A stretch of DNA of 64,000 bases from Rhodoferax bucti (GCF_005876985.1 NZ_VAHD01000002.1:806001-870000), one strand, 5' to 3'. Positions 17,719 to 27,608 are shown, numbered from the stretch's first letter. Numbers and translations are program-made. Notes: generated by a model from the sequence alone, not told the origin.

Positions 17719-19509
17719 ATGAGCTACGTCGCCCCCGTCAAGGACATGCTGTTCAACATCCAGCACCTGGCCAACATTGAACAGATCGCTCAACTGCCCG
17801 GCTTTGAAGATGCCGGCCTCGACACCGCTCAAGCCGTGCTGGAAGAGTCCGCCAAGTTCACCGAAGGCGTTTTGGCGCCCTTGAACTGGGAAGGCGACAA
17901 GAACCCCTCCAGCCTGAAAGATGGCGTGGTCACCGCCACTCCGGGTTTCAAGGATGCGTTCAAGCAATTCACCGACGGTGGCTGGCAAGGCCTGCAGCAC
18001 CCTACCGACTTCGGCGGCCAAGGCCTGCCCAAGACCATTGGCGCTGCCTGCGGCGAAATGGTCAACAGCGCCAACATGAGCTTTGCGCTGTGCCCCTTGT
18101 TGTCGGATGGCGCCATCGAAGCTTTGCTGACCGCCGGGTCTGACGAGCTCAAGGCCACCTACCTGGAAAACCTGGTGAGCGGCAAGTGGACAGGCACCAT
18201 GAACCTGACCGAACCCCAAGCAGGTTCCGATCTGGCCCTGGTGCGCAGCCGCGCCGAGCCCCAGCTGGATGGCACTTACAAAGTCTTCGGCACCAAAATC
18301 TTCATCACCTGGGGTGAGCACGATATGGCCGAGAACATCGTCCACCTGGTGCTGGCCCGCGTGAGCGGCGCGCCCGAAGGCGTCAAGGGCATCAGCCTGT
18401 TTGTGGTGCCCAAATTCATGGTCAACCAAGATGGTTCTTTGGGTGCCCGCAACGATGTGCACTGTGCCTCTATCGAGCACAAGATGGGCATCAAGGCCAG
18501 CCCGACCGCCGTGCTGCAGTACGGCGACAACGGTGGTGCCATTGGCTACCTTGTGGGGCAAGAAAACCGGGGGCTGGAGTACATGTTCATCATGATGAAC
18601 GCGGCCCGCTATGGCGTGGGTGTGCAGGGCATTGCGATTGCCGAGCGCGCTTACCAAAAGGCCGTGCAGTTTTCACGTGACCGCGTGCAAAGCCGCCCGG
18701 TGGATGGCTCTACACCCGGCAGCGCCCCCATCATTCACCACCCCGATGTGCGCCGCATGCTGATGACCATGCGCGCCTACACCGAAGGCTGCCGCGCCCT
18801 AGCCAGTGTCGCCGCCAGCGCTTATGACGCAGCCCACCACCACACCGACGCTGAGGCCCGCAAACAGAACCAGGCTTTCTATGAGTTCATGGTGCCGCTG
18901 GTCAAAGGCTACAGCACCGAGATGAGCCTGGAAGTCACTTCGCTGGGTGTGCAGGTGCACGGCGGCATGGGTTTCATCGAAGAAACCGGCGCTGCCCAGT
19001 ACTACCGTGATGCCAAGATCCTCACCATTTACGAGGGCACCACTGCCATTCAGGCCAATGACCTGGTGGGACGCAAGACCTCCCGCGATGGCGGCCAGAT
19101 TGCCAAGGGTATCGCCGGCCAAGTGGAAGCGACCGAAGCCGATTTGTTGGCCAGCGGCTCCGCCCATGCCTTGGCGGTTGCCAAGCGCCTGAAGGCAGCA
19201 CGTTTGGCGTTCATCGACGTGGTGGAGTTTGTGGCCGGTAACACCAAGGCCAGCCCGAACGCGGTGTTCGCTGGCAGCGTGCCTTACCTCATGCTCGCAG
19301 GCAACTTGATGGCCGGCTGGCAACTGGCCCGCTCGCTCCTGGTCGCCGAAAAGGCCATTGCTGCCGGAGATGATGTGGCTTTCATGCAGGCCAAGATCAC
19401 CACCGCACGCTTCTATGCCGACCACTTGTTGAGCAAGGCCGGTGGTCTGCGTGACAGCATTGTGGAAGGTGCCGACAGCGTCACCGCCTTGCCGCTCGAC
19501 GCTTTTTGA
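17719..19509 (+). CDS. Acyl-CoA dehydrogenase, about 600-residue DmdC-like type
   Basis: This 596-residue flavoprotein is longer than the 380-residue classical enzymes and matches the class that includes FadE-like long forms and DmdC. Visible blocks are the FAD/substrate motif MNLTEPQAGSDLALVRSRA, the GTKIFITWGEHD stretch, and LGVQVHGGMGFIEETGAAQYYRDAKILTIYEG in the region normally holding the base and flavin contacts. A C-terminal extension covers residues 470-596. It would oxidise an acyl-CoA to the enoyl-CoA and pass electrons to the ETF encoded just upstream. Substrate chain cannot be told from sequence. An AGGAG site precedes the ATG. Confidence 0.9.
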   Translation: MSYVAPVKDMLFNIQHLANIEQIAQLPGFEDAGLDTAQAVLEESAKFTEGVLAPLNWEGDKNPSSLKDGVVTATPGFKDAFKQFTDGGWQGLQHPTDFGGQGLPKTIGAACGEMVNSANMSFALCPLLSDGAIEALLTAGSDELKATYLENLVSGKWTGTMNLTEPQAGSDLALVRSRAEPQLDGTYKVFGTKIFITWGEHDMAENIVHLVLARVSGAPEGVKGISLFVVPKFMVNQDGSLGARNDVHCASIEHKMGIKASPTAVLQYGDNGGAIGYLVGQENRGLEYMFIMMNAARYGVGVQGIAIAERAYQKAVQFSRDRVQSRPVDGSTPGSAPIIHHPDVRRMLMTMRAYTEGCRALASVAASAYDAAHHHTDAEARKQNQAFYEFMVPLVKGYSTEMSLEVTSLGVQVHGGMGFIEETGAAQYYRDAKILTIYEGTTAIQANDLVGRKTSRDGGQIAKGIAGQVEATEADLLASGSAHALAVAKRLKAARLAFIDVVEFVAGNTKASPNAVFAGSVPYLMLAGNLMAGWQLARSLLVAEKAIAAGDDVAFMQAKITTARFYADHLLSKAGGLRDSIVEGADSVTALPLDAF

Positions 19510-19539
19510 TGGGCTGGCCGGCGATACCGGCAAAGTTGA

Positions 19540-19587
19540 TGCTATAGATTTGGTAGCTGCTCGCGTATATGCAGCGGGCGCTACCGG
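19540..19587. repeat. Dispersed repeat copy between acyl-CoA dehydrogenase and nitronate monooxygenase genes
   Basis: It begins TGCTATAGATTTGGTAGCTG, continues CTCGCGTATATGCAGCGGGC and ends GCTACCGG, agreeing with the copy at 38265-38320 over most of its length. No T run follows, so it is not an obvious terminator. Confidence 0.7.
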
Positions 19588-19623
19588 TCGATTTCTTTCA
19601 TAAAAAGTACCCGAGGAGACCCC

Positions 19624-20589
19624 ATGTCCAAACTGCCTGCGCCGCTGGATAGGCTGCCATTTCCGGTGATCGGCTCGCCCTTGTTCATCATCAGCAACCC
19701 GAAGCTGGTGATTGCCCAGTGCATTGCGGGTGTGGTGGGTTCCATGCCGGCGCTCAATGCGCGTCCGGCCGAGTTGCTGGAGGACTGGCTGAAGGAGATC
19801 ACTGAGGCTTTGGCGGCCCACAACGCGGCCCATCCGGACAAGCCCGCAGCGCCATTTGCCATCAACCAGATCGTGCACAAGAGCAACGACCGCCTGGAGC
19901 ACGACATGGCCCTGTGCGTGAAGTACAAGGTGCCCATCATCATCACCTCGCTGGGCGCACGCGAAGACATCAATGCCGCAGCCCACTCTTACGGCGGTGT
20001 GGTGTTGCACGACATCATCAACAACAAGCACGCGCACAAAGCCATTGAAAAAGGTGCGGACGGCCTGATCGCCGTGGCCGCAGGTGCCGGCGGCCATGCG
20101 GGTGTGAAGAGTCCGTTTGCCCTGGTGCAGGAAATCCGCCAGTGGTTCGATGGCCCATTGGCCTTGTCCGGCTCCATTGCTACTGGGGCCTCGGTGCTGG
20201 CGGCACAGGCCATGGGGGCAGACTTTGCCTACATCGGCTCGGCCTTTATTGCGACCGAAGAAGCCCGCGCCGCGCAGGAATACAAACAGGCCATCGTGGA
20301 CAACAACTCGGATGAGATTGTGTACAGCAACCTCTTCACCGGTGTGCACGGCAACTACCTGGCACCCAGCATCCGCGCTGCCGGCCTAGACCCGGCCAAC
20401 CTGCCGGAGAGTGACTCGAGCAAGATGAACTTTGGCGGCGCCTCGGCCAAAGCCTGGAAAGACATCTGGGGCTGCGGACAAGGCATTGGCGCGGTCGACA
20501 AAATTCAACCTGCGGGTGAGTTTGTGGCGCAGCTCAAGCGCGAATACGCTGCGGCCAAAGCCGAACTGCTGGCGCGTAACTACGCCTGA
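19624..20589 (+). CDS. Nitronate monooxygenase family flavoprotein
   Basis: This 321-residue TIM-barrel FMN protein belongs to the nitronate monooxygenase / 2-nitropropane dioxygenase family. The N-terminus FPVIGSPLFIISNPKLVIAQ and the phosphate-binding GAGGHAG and ALSGSIATGASVLAAQAMGA segments are characteristic. Members oxidise alkyl nitronates such as propionate 3-nitronate, but many are of unknown substrate and some act as enoyl reductases. Its place behind ETF and acyl-CoA dehydrogenase suggests a role near fatty-acid breakdown (inference). A GAGGAGA site supports the start. Confidence 0.85.
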   Translation: MSKLPAPLDRLPFPVIGSPLFIISNPKLVIAQCIAGVVGSMPALNARPAELLEDWLKEITEALAAHNAAHPDKPAAPFAINQIVHKSNDRLEHDMALCVKYKVPIIITSLGAREDINAAAHSYGGVVLHDIINNKHAHKAIEKGADGLIAVAAGAGGHAGVKSPFALVQEIRQWFDGPLALSGSIATGASVLAAQAMGADFAYIGSAFIATEEARAAQEYKQAIVDNNSDEIVYSNLFTGVHGNYLAPSIRAAGLDPANLPESDSSKMNFGGASAKAWKDIWGCGQGIGAVDKIQPAGEFVAQLKREYAAAKAELLARNYA

Positions 20590-20604
20590 GTGACAAGCCT
20601 TTGA

Positions 20605-20652
20605 GGCTGCTAGCGCCCGTGCTTTGTGCGCGAGGCGCTATTTTTTTGATAG
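20605..20652 (+). repeat. Dispersed repeat copy acting as terminator
   Basis: The copy carries TAGCGCC at 20611-20617 pairing with GGCGCTA at 20634-20640, followed by TTTTTTT (20641-20647). It would terminate the nitronate monooxygenase transcript in the plus direction. Confidence 0.75.
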
Positions 20653-20680
20653 TACGGGGTCGGCCAGGACCTGCTGACGC

Positions 20681-23077
20681 TCAAGCTTGCAGGCGCAGCT
20701 CAGGTTCGTTGTCGGCCATGAGGCGGTTCAAAGCGCGTTCCACAATCGGCGCCTGATCGAGCATTTGCAGCTCGTGGCGGCGCAGCATGGTGGCGACTTC
20801 GCGCTCGGTCAGCACAAAAGCATCAAAGCCTTCGCGGTTGGTGAACACAAAGCGGGTGCGCAGCGGGCTGACCCAGCTCAGGCGGCAGCGGAAGGGCGGG
20901 GTGTCGGGCGATACTTTTTCAAACCATACGCCACGGGTGAGCAGTTGGGCGCTGGCGTCGAACTCATCCATCTGGCTCTGGTCTTGCTCGGCCAGTTTGA
21001 GGGCACGGCGCTCGTCCAGCGCCTGCATGGCCTCTTCGCCAGCGCTTTCTTCCAGGGCCGCGCTGCGGCTGTCGGGCGGGGCCGGAGCTTTCATGCGAAT
21101 GGCCAGCATGTGGGTGGCAATCAGGCGGCGGGTGAAGTTGCCGCGGTCGTCCCCCTCCCAGGCGATACCGTCCAGCTCCTCGTTCAGGGTACGCACCAGT
21201 TCCGGCAGCACGGCCACCAGCTTCTGGCGTTCCTCCTGCGTGGTCTTGGCCTGGGTGCTCCAGATGAGCTGGTCCATGGTGTCCAGGGCGTGGTTCCAGT
21301 GGCCGGCGTGGCTGTCTTCCGTCATCCAGGCTCGGGCAATCACCTGGCGCCATTGCATGGCCAGAAAGGGCTTGAGAAAAGGCGCCAGCGGCAGGTGTTC
21401 CGGCAGCGCGGAGATGCGGGCGTGGACGATTTCGTCCGCATGGGCCAGCGCCGCCTGGAGTTGTTCCTGGTTGTTTTCCTGGGCGGCAACCGGCTCAATT
21501 TCCTTGTCGGCACGTTGTTCGCTTTCGAACAGGAACTCGGTGAAATCCGCCAGCACGATGGCAAACAAGGCCAGGTCGTCTTCAAACTCGTGCAGCACCC
21601 GCTGCACCGAGCCGTCAATCTGCAGGTAAAGCGGGTCCTGTTCGCCTTTCTCGGGCGTCCATGTGACCGAGGCGGAGGCGAGCGTGTCTACCAGCTTGCG
21701 GGCCGGATGCTCTGCGCTCAGAAAGAAGTCCCGGTCCAGCATGGCTGCACGCAGCACCGGAATTTGCAAGCGCCCGATGATGACTTTGAGCGGTGCCGGG
21801 ATGGCCATGTCGGCAAATACATAGTCAAACACCTCGGCCAGCGCGTCCACCGTGCCACGGTCCAGCTCCTGCGCGTTTTGAAACGCCGGTTGCTCCCTCA
21901 GCTGGCGCAGCACGTTGCGGTGCAGCCCCGTGTGGGGGAGGGGGCCATTGTCATCCGGGGGCAGGTCGTCTTGCAGAAACTGAAAGCGTGAGCCTCTGCC
22001 TGCGCCGGCCTGCATATCGCCAAGGTATTGCAGCAGGGCCGGGTCCGGCGGAATGGCGAGCATTTCGGCGTTGCCGTGGATGTGGCGGTCCCCATCGTCT
22101 GGGGCGTCATCGGCCTCGCCAGCGGGAGCGGATGAGCCGAAACCCAGGCGCTGCAAAAAGCTGCGCACCTGCTGCACCAGTTGCTGGCCGGTGGGCGCGA
22201 TGGCGCTCCAGCCGCCTGTGCCTGTTGCTGCGGGGCCTGACCCCGCTGCGCTGGCTGGCACCGCCGTCGCAGCCTGCTGCGCGGTATCTCCGTGGCTGGC
22301 TTGCGGTGTAGCGCTCAAGGGCGCCGCGCCCGTGAGCGGTGCAAAGTTGGATTCCGGTGCCTTGCGGATGCGGTGCACCGTTTGCGCTTGCACACCGGCT
22401 TGGGTCAGCATGGACAGCAGCTCCTGGTACAGCGGAGCCAGGTCGACGAAGTGGTCAGGCTCCAGGGACTCGATGAGGTCGTCGGTGACCTGCGGGTCCA
22501 GCTCACTTTGTTCCCAGCCCAGCATGAAGCCTTTGAGGATCACCTGGGGGCGGAACACGTTTTGCCCCAGCGAAAAATTCTCGTCTTCCACCAACGCTGC
22601 CAGCTTGGTGGTGAGCGGACTGAGCAAGGGCTCCTGCCGGTTGTTGAAACGCTGGGCTACGCGGTCTAGCAGGAGGATGCGGTGCACCTCGTCCACATCG
22701 ATCAGGCTCAGCGACATGCCGTCGAGCGCGGATCCCGCGACAGGACTGGCGGGTGCCGAGGCGTGGTGGAAGGCGGGCCAGACATCGGCAATCTCGTCAT
22801 GCAGGGTTTTCTGCAGGGCTTTGCGAAAGCTCCCCAAAAACCGGGGGGCTTGGCGGTCCAGCAGCATGGCGGCGGCGCGCAGGTTCTGGCCTTGCAGCAT
22901 GGGCACCTTGCCATCGGCCAGGTCCAACAAATGGCCCCGCAGGTGTTGCACACAGGCGGTGTCGCGCTCTTCCAGATACCCCAGCGTTTTGCCGACCATG
23001 GCGCGCACCAAGCGTTGCGCCCGAGCGCGGGTCTCGGGCGTGCTGTGGCTGGCGGACAGGGACTGAAAAGCGCTCAT
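20681..23077 (-). CDS. DUF1631 domain-containing protein
   Basis: This 798-residue protein is dominated by a DUF1631 region. No signal peptide or membrane segment is evident. The N-terminal half contains short recognisable stretches (DVDEVHRILLLDRVAQRFNN), a low-complexity Ala/Gly/Pro segment near residues 260-300, and the C-terminal half has VIIGRLQIPVLRAAMLDRDF and the end RCRLSWVSPLRTRFVFTNR, which resembles a small beta domain of PilZ-like character. Function is unknown; similar proteins are common in beta- and gammaproteobacteria. It converges on the nitronate monooxygenase gene across a repeat terminator. Confidence 0.8.
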   Translation of the reverse strand: MSAFQSLSASHSTPETRARAQRLVRAMVGKTLGYLEERDTACVQHLRGHLLDLADGKVPMLQGQNLRAAAMLLDRQAPRFLGSFRKALQKTLHDEIADVWPAFHHASAPASPVAGSALDGMSLSLIDVDEVHRILLLDRVAQRFNNRQEPLLSPLTTKLAALVEDENFSLGQNVFRPQVILKGFMLGWEQSELDPQVTDDLIESLEPDHFVDLAPLYQELLSMLTQAGVQAQTVHRIRKAPESNFAPLTGAAPLSATPQASHGDTAQQAATAVPASAAGSGPAATGTGGWSAIAPTGQQLVQQVRSFLQRLGFGSSAPAGEADDAPDDGDRHIHGNAEMLAIPPDPALLQYLGDMQAGAGRGSRFQFLQDDLPPDDNGPLPHTGLHRNVLRQLREQPAFQNAQELDRGTVDALAEVFDYVFADMAIPAPLKVIIGRLQIPVLRAAMLDRDFFLSAEHPARKLVDTLASASVTWTPEKGEQDPLYLQIDGSVQRVLHEFEDDLALFAIVLADFTEFLFESEQRADKEIEPVAAQENNQEQLQAALAHADEIVHARISALPEHLPLAPFLKPFLAMQWRQVIARAWMTEDSHAGHWNHALDTMDQLIWSTQAKTTQEERQKLVAVLPELVRTLNEELDGIAWEGDDRGNFTRRLIATHMLAIRMKAPAPPDSRSAALEESAGEEAMQALDERRALKLAEQDQSQMDEFDASAQLLTRGVWFEKVSPDTPPFRCRLSWVSPLRTRFVFTNREGFDAFVLTEREVATMLRRHELQMLDQAPIVERALNRLMADNEPELRLQA

Positions 23078-23153
23078 GGACCAACGGGTGCATCGGGCGG
23101 TGCGTGCGCGTGCCCGGTGCGGCTCTCTGAGTTTTTATTGAGCTGGAATGATC

Positions 23154-23171
23154 GCACGCCTCGGGGCGTGC
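23154..23171. other. Perfect hairpin in the DUF1631-GST gap
   Basis: GCACGCC and GGCGTGC flank a TCGG tetraloop. No T run follows on either strand, so it is not a standard terminator. The rest of the 203-base gap (23078-23280) shows no gene. Confidence 0.5.
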
Positions 23172-23280
23172 TGACAGGGGGCCCGCGCAGCTTTACCCCG
23201 CAGGGGCGGGGCAAGACAGGGGTTTCTGGTAAGCAGATGTAAAACCGTCTCACGTGGCGGGAAATCCCGCTGCTTGGGGC

Positions 23281-23931
23281 CTAAACGGTAGGGAAGTACA
23301 CCGGTGTGTCACCCGCTTGCCATGGGGTGTATTTGTGCATGCAGGCCTCCAGCAACGCAGAGTGTTCAAACGCCGTCAGCCAGGCTTGCAAACGGGGCCA
23401 GGCTTGTGCGTCGAACCATGCCCTGTCGGTGTGGGCGCATTGGCGCACAAACGGGGCGATAGCCGCATCCGCCAAGCCCCAGTGAGTGCCGTGCAAAAAC
23501 GGGTGCTCGCACAAGCGGGATTCAAGTGCTATCAAAAAAGTAGCGCATTGCGCACGGTGGACGTCGCCATCCGGCAGGTTGTACCGGTTGGGGTATTTGT
23601 ACCGGTCCAGGTGGTGTTTGAATTCACCGTCACAGTCCGCAATCAGCTGCAGGCTGTGCTGCCGCGCAGCGTCATCCGCCGGGAGCCATTGCGCTGGGTC
23701 ATGGCGCTGCAGGCACCAGAGCATGATGTCCAGGCTTTGCTCCAGGACTTTGTCATGGTGCAACACGAGTACGGGGACCGTGCCTTTGGGTGAGGCTTGC
23801 AGCATCTCGGGCGGTTTGGCCCGCAGTACGATCTCGCGCAATTCGCACGCCGTGCCGCTGCTGGCGATGGCCAGCCGGGCCCGCATCGCATAGGGGCAAC
23901 GGCGAAAGGAATAGAGCACAGGCAGGGTCAT
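23281..23931 (-). CDS. Glutathione S-transferase family protein
   Basis: This 216-residue protein has an N-terminal thioredoxin-like domain with a glutaredoxin-type motif FRRCPYAMRARLAIA near residue 10 and KGTVPVLVLHHDKVLEQSLD near 50, then an all-helical C-terminal domain from about residue 90. Its substrate is unknown. The ATG at 23931 was chosen over an in-frame TTG at 23961. Codons near residue 130 (QCATFLIALESR) coincide with a partial dispersed repeat at 23525-23555. It starts 46 bases after the trhO stop on the same strand. Confidence 0.88.
   Translation of the reverse strand: MTLPVLYSFRRCPYAMRARLAIASSGTACELREIVLRAKPPEMLQASPKGTVPVLVLHHDKVLEQSLDIMLWCLQRHDPAQWLPADDAARQHSLQLIADCDGEFKHHLDRYKYPNRYNLPDGDVHRAQCATFLIALESRLCEHPFLHGTHWGLADAAIAPFVRQCAHTDRAWFDAQAWPRLQAWLTAFEHSALLEACMHKYTPWQAGDTPVYFPTV
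23525..23555. repeat. Partial dispersed repeat inside the GST gene
   Basis: AGTGCTATCAAAAAAGTAGC, followed by GCATTGCGCAC, matches the left half of the repeat family. It is read in frame on the minus strand as CATFLIAL. Confidence 0.6.
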
Positions 23932-23977
23932 GGGCTCAGGCTGGGGCTCTAGCGCGGGCAATGGCAGCGTTGAGCGC

Positions 23978-24925
23978 TCAAGCGGCGTCGGGCTTGGGCA
24001 GGCTGGCGCCTATGTGGACCTGCCGGCGGGCCTTGGCCAGCTCCCACTGGCGTTGGCGCTCGCGGGCGCTGGCTTTTTGAGTGTCGCTGGTGTGGGCGTG
24101 ACAACGCGGGCAGCTCACGCCGGCTTCATACAGGGGGGAATTGGTAGCGCCTTCTTCCAAAGGGTGGCGGCAGGCCCGGCACAGGCCGTGCGGCCCGGGT
24201 ACCAAGCCATGGCCGACCGACACACGTTCGTCGAACACAAAGCATTCACCCTGCCACAAGCTTTGCTCCGGGGGGATGGTTTCCAGGTATTTGAGGATGC
24301 CGCCTTCGAGGTGGTAGACCTCGTCATAACCCCGCTCGCGCATGTAGGCGGTGGACTTTTCGCAGCGGATGCCGCCGGTGCAAAACATGGCCACTTTGGG
24401 TTTTTTGCCGGACTGGCCCAGTAGCTCGGATTGCTCCACCCACGCAGGCAATTCGGCAAAGCTTTTGATGTGCGGGTCAATGGCGCCGGCAAAGGTACCG
24501 ATCTCCACCTCGTAGTCGTTGCGGGTGTCTACTACCACCACGTCCGGGTCGGAGATCAGGGCATTCCAGTCTTCGGGCTTTACATAGGTGCCGGCCATTT
24601 TGGTGGGGCTGATGCCGGGCACCTGCATGGTGACGATCTCTTTTTTCAGGCGCACCTTCATGCGGTAGAAGGGGGCTTTGTCAGAGAAGGATTCTTTGTG
24701 TTGCAGGTCCGCCAACAAAGGGTCTGCACGCAGGTAGGCTAGCACCGCATGCACGTCCTCCGCAATGCCGGCGATGGTGCTGTTGATGCCTTCGCGGGCG
24801 AGCAGGATCATGCCTTTGACATTGCGGCTTTCGCAAAACGCCAGCAGTGCGGGCTTGCGCTCGGCGTAGTCCGGCAGGTCAACAAACTTGTAAAAGGCGG
24901 CGGTCAGGTATTCGGGGGACGACAT
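23978..24925 (-). CDS. trhO: tRNA uridine(34) hydroxylase (rhodanese-related)
   Basis: This 315-residue cytoplasmic protein matches TrhO/YceA, which with oxygen forms 5-hydroxyuridine at the wobble position of some tRNAs. The N-terminal acylphosphatase-like domain is near residues 8-100. The rhodanese domain near 120-220 carries the active-site loop MFCTGGIRCEKST (C182). A Cys-rich C-terminal segment has CRACRHPL and CPRCHAHT, a probable zinc site. The extra 30 C-terminal residues are charged. Length is within the family range. Confidence 0.95.
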   Translation of the reverse strand: MSSPEYLTAAFYKFVDLPDYAERKPALLAFCESRNVKGMILLAREGINSTIAGIAEDVHAVLAYLRADPLLADLQHKESFSDKAPFYRMKVRLKKEIVTMQVPGISPTKMAGTYVKPEDWNALISDPDVVVVDTRNDYEVEIGTFAGAIDPHIKSFAELPAWVEQSELLGQSGKKPKVAMFCTGGIRCEKSTAYMRERGYDEVYHLEGGILKYLETIPPEQSLWQGECFVFDERVSVGHGLVPGPHGLCRACRHPLEEGATNSPLYEAGVSCPRCHAHTSDTQKASARERQRQWELAKARRQVHIGASLPKPDAA

Positions 24926-24972
24926 GCCCCGATTGTGCCTTCACCGGGGAGTGCGCCCCGGTACTCGCCGGC

Positions 24973-26337
24973 TCATACAGGCCAGGTGGAGCTGTGCTCC
25001 GGCACCAGCGCACGCCAGTGCAGTTCACGCTCAATCCGGGTGCGTAAGGCGTCGGCCGCGGGCAAATCACCGTGCACCACATACACCTGGTCCGGCGGCG
25101 AGGGCATCTGTTGCAACCACTGCAGCAGTTGGCCCGAGTCCGCATGGGCGGAGGCAGACTCCAATTGCACCACCTCGGCGTTGATTTCTACATCGCGGCC
25201 GTGGATGCGCACAGTGCGCGCACCGGAGGCCAGTGTGGCGCCCCGTGTGCCGGGGGATTGGTAGCCGGTCAAGATGACCATGTTGCGGTGATTGCCTGCG
25301 TGGTGGGCCAGGTGGTGCAATACCCGCCCCCCGGTGGCCATGCCGCTGGCCGACAAAATCACCATCGGTCCGTGGCGCGAGGCCAGTGCCTTGGATTCGT
25401 CGGTGCTGCTGACCATGGTGGCGCAGCGGGTCATGACATGCACCTCCCGGGTGGACAGGCGATGCTCGCCCGGGTGTTGCTCAAACAAGTGGGTGGTGTG
25501 CACTGCCATCGGGCTGTCCAGAAACACCGGCAAGCCATGCGGAATCTGGCCTTGCTCCTTGAGCTGGGCAATAGCCAGCAGCAGCGCCTGGGCGCGGCCC
25601 ACGGCAAATACGGGGACTACCGCCACCCCGCCACGCGCTGCCAGCCGGTGCAAGGCGGGGCCGAGCTCGGCAAGCAGGTTGTCTGCCGGGTGAGTGCGGT
25701 CGCCGTAGGTGGATTCGATCAACACCGTGTCGGCGGCGGGGGGCGCATCGGGCGGATTCATCAGGCTGTCGTCGGGGCGGCCCAAGTCACCGGAGAACAG
25801 AATGCGCCGCCCGGCCACCTCCAGCAAGATGCTGGAGGCTCCGAGGATGTGGCCGGCAGGCTGAAAAGTGGCCTTCCAGCCCGGCAGGGGGCTGAAGGTG
25901 TGGCGCTGCTTGACGGCTTTGAGCAGGGGCAGGCTGTCGAGGGCGTCCTGCCGGGTGTAGAGGGGCAGAGCCGGGTTGTGTTTGGAAAAGCCGTGGCGGT
26001 TGGCAAACAGGGCGTCCTCTTCCTGGATATGCCCGCTGTCGGGCAGCAGAATTTTGGCCAGGTCCCGCGTGCCCTCGGAGCAATATACGTGGCCGCGAAA
26101 GCCTTCGCGCGCCAGCAAGGGGAGGTAGCCGCTGTGGTCGAGGTGAGCATGGGTCAGCAGCACTGCTCCCACATCCTCGGGCACCAGCGGCACAGGCGCC
26201 CAGTTGCGCAGGCGCAGGGGCTTGTAGCCTTGGAACAAGCCGCAGTCCACCAGCAGGCTCTGGTCGCCATGGCGAACCCAGTATTTGGAGCCGGTGACGG
26301 TGCCGGCAGCGCCCAGAAAAGTGATGGTGACGGACAT
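24973..26337 (-). CDS. MBL-fold beta-CASP RNA-processing-type hydrolase
   Basis: This 454-residue protein has a metallo-beta-lactamase fold with the zinc motif LTHAHLDHSGYLPLL near residue 58, a beta-CASP insert (residues 190-330) and a C-terminal RMMBL domain with NMVILTGYQSPGTRG and the last histidines in SASAHADSGQ. Members of this YSH1/CPSF73-like class cleave RNA; the bacterial substrate is not known. The ATG at 26337 has a GGGAGG site 9 bases before it, better than an ATG at 26373. Its 5-prime flank overlaps the dnaJ terminator. Confidence 0.92.
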   Translation of the reverse strand: MSVTITFLGAAGTVTGSKYWVRHGDQSLLVDCGLFQGYKPLRLRNWAPVPLVPEDVGAVLLTHAHLDHSGYLPLLAREGFRGHVYCSEGTRDLAKILLPDSGHIQEEDALFANRHGFSKHNPALPLYTRQDALDSLPLLKAVKQRHTFSPLPGWKATFQPAGHILGASSILLEVAGRRILFSGDLGRPDDSLMNPPDAPPAADTVLIESTYGDRTHPADNLLAELGPALHRLAARGGVAVVPVFAVGRAQALLLAIAQLKEQGQIPHGLPVFLDSPMAVHTTHLFEQHPGEHRLSTREVHVMTRCATMVSSTDESKALASRHGPMVILSASGMATGGRVLHHLAHHAGNHRNMVILTGYQSPGTRGATLASGARTVRIHGRDVEINAEVVQLESASAHADSGQLLQWLQQMPSPPDQVYVVHGDLPAADALRTRIERELHWRALVPEHSSTWPV

Positions 26338-26377
26338 GGTGCAAACCTCCCGGCAGCCCGTGGGCAAAAGCACCCGT

Positions 26378-26414
26378 AAAAAAGCCGCCGGGTCCTTTAT
26401 AGACTGCGGCGGCT
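26378..26414 (-). terminator. Intrinsic terminator after dnaJ
   Basis: Reading the minus strand, AGCCGCCG pairs with CGGCGGCT and is followed by a run of T (A run 26378-26383 on the plus strand). A second hairpin GGGCTCA/TGAGCCC lies at 26421-26437, just before it. Confidence 0.88.
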
Positions 26415-26452
26415 TCTGCAGGGCTCAGGGTGAGCCCTGAGCTTGCGCTGGA

Positions 26453-27583
26453 TCAGCTAAAAAAGCTTTTCAGGCGGTCTGTCCAACTGTCACCCGTGGG
26501 GGAGTGCTTGCTGCCGCCCTTTTTGAATGACTCGTCCAATTCCTTGAGCAGCTTGCGCTGGTGCTCGGTGAGCTTGACCGGTGTTTCCACGGTGATGTGG
26601 CAATACAGGTCGCCCGGGTAGCTGGAACGCACACCCTTGATGCCCTTGCCGCGCAGGCGGAACTGCTTGCCGGTTTGGGTGCCTTCGGGGATGTCGATCG
26701 CGGCTTTGCCGGCCAGCGTGGGCACATCAATTTCGCCGCCCAATGCGGCCGTGACGAAGCTGATGGGCACCGAGCAATGCAGGTCATCGCCATCGCGCTC
26801 AAAGATGTCGTGCTTCTTGAGCCGGATTTCGATGTACAGGTCGCCGGGCGGGCCGCCATTGGTGCCAGGCTCGCCATTGCCTGCGCTGCGGATGCGCATG
26901 CCACCGTCGATACCGGCGGGGATTTTGACTTCCAGCGTCTTCTGGCGCTTGATCTTGCCCTGGCCGCTGCAGACGTTGCAGGGGTCGGGAATGACCTTGC
27001 CATTGCCACGGCAAGTTGGGCAGGTTTGCTGCACGCTGAAGAAGCCTTGGCGCATTTGCACCGAACCGGCGCCGTTGCAGGTGCCGCAGGTTTTGACCTG
27101 GGTGCCGGGTTTTGCACCGGTGCCCTTGCAGGTGTCGCAGTTGTCCCAGCTGGGGATGCGGATTTGCGCATCTTTGCCGCGGGCCGCTTCTTCCAGGGTG
27201 ACTTCCATCGCATAGCTCAGGTCGCCGCCCCGGTAGACTTGGCGCCCGCCACGGGCACCACCGCGCTGCTGGCCGAACATGTCGCCAAAGATGTCGCCAA
27301 AGGCTTCGGCAAAACCGCCATAGCCCTCGCCGCCACCGCCACCCCGGTTGGGGTCCACGCCGGCGTGACCGTACTGGTCGTAGGCGGCACGTTTCTGGGC
27401 GTCAGAAAGCATCTCGTAGGCCTCTTTGGCCTCTTTGAATTTCTCTTCAGCGGCTTTGGCAGCATCGCCCTGATTGCGGTCAGGGTGGTGCTTCATCGCC
27501 AGTTTGCGATAGGCCTTTTTGATCTCTTCTTCTGATGCGGTCTTGCCGACGCCCAGAATTTCGTAATAGTCGCGTTTGGCCAT
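26453..27583 (-). CDS. dnaJ: Chaperone protein DnaJ
   Basis: This 376-residue cochaperone stimulates DnaK ATPase and delivers substrates. The J domain has KHHPDRN near residue 31, followed by a Gly-rich linker (residues 75-110). Four zinc-finger repeats follow: [24 protein letters not shown] and CNVCSGQG. The substrate-binding beta domains run to the end. Length is normal for type I DnaJ. It lies 91 bases downstream of dnaK across a hairpin that may attenuate transcription. Confidence 0.98.
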   Translation of the reverse strand: MAKRDYYEILGVGKTASEEEIKKAYRKLAMKHHPDRNQGDAAKAAEEKFKEAKEAYEMLSDAQKRAAYDQYGHAGVDPNRGGGGGEGYGGFAEAFGDIFGDMFGQQRGGARGGRQVYRGGDLSYAMEVTLEEAARGKDAQIRIPSWDNCDTCKGTGAKPGTQVKTCGTCNGAGSVQMRQGFFSVQQTCPTCRGNGKVIPDPCNVCSGQGKIKRQKTLEVKIPAGIDGGMRIRSAGNGEPGTNGGPPGDLYIEIRLKKHDIFERDGDDLHCSVPISFVTAALGGEIDVPTLAGKAAIDIPEGTQTGKQFRLRGKGIKGVRSSYPGDLYCHITVETPVKLTEHQRKLLKELDESFKKGGSKHSPTGDSWTDRLKSFFS

Positions 27584-27608
27584 GTGTCTCTTGTGCCTGT
27601 TTAGAACA

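Noticed and set aside
22053..23066. Plus-strand frame of 337 codons opposite the DUF1631 gene
   Set aside because: Ser/Arg-rich shadow without start signals or motifs.
23078..23280. Gene or terminator in the DUF1631-GST gap
   Set aside because: Several GC-rich hairpins occur, but none has a T run and no open frame with an RBS is present.
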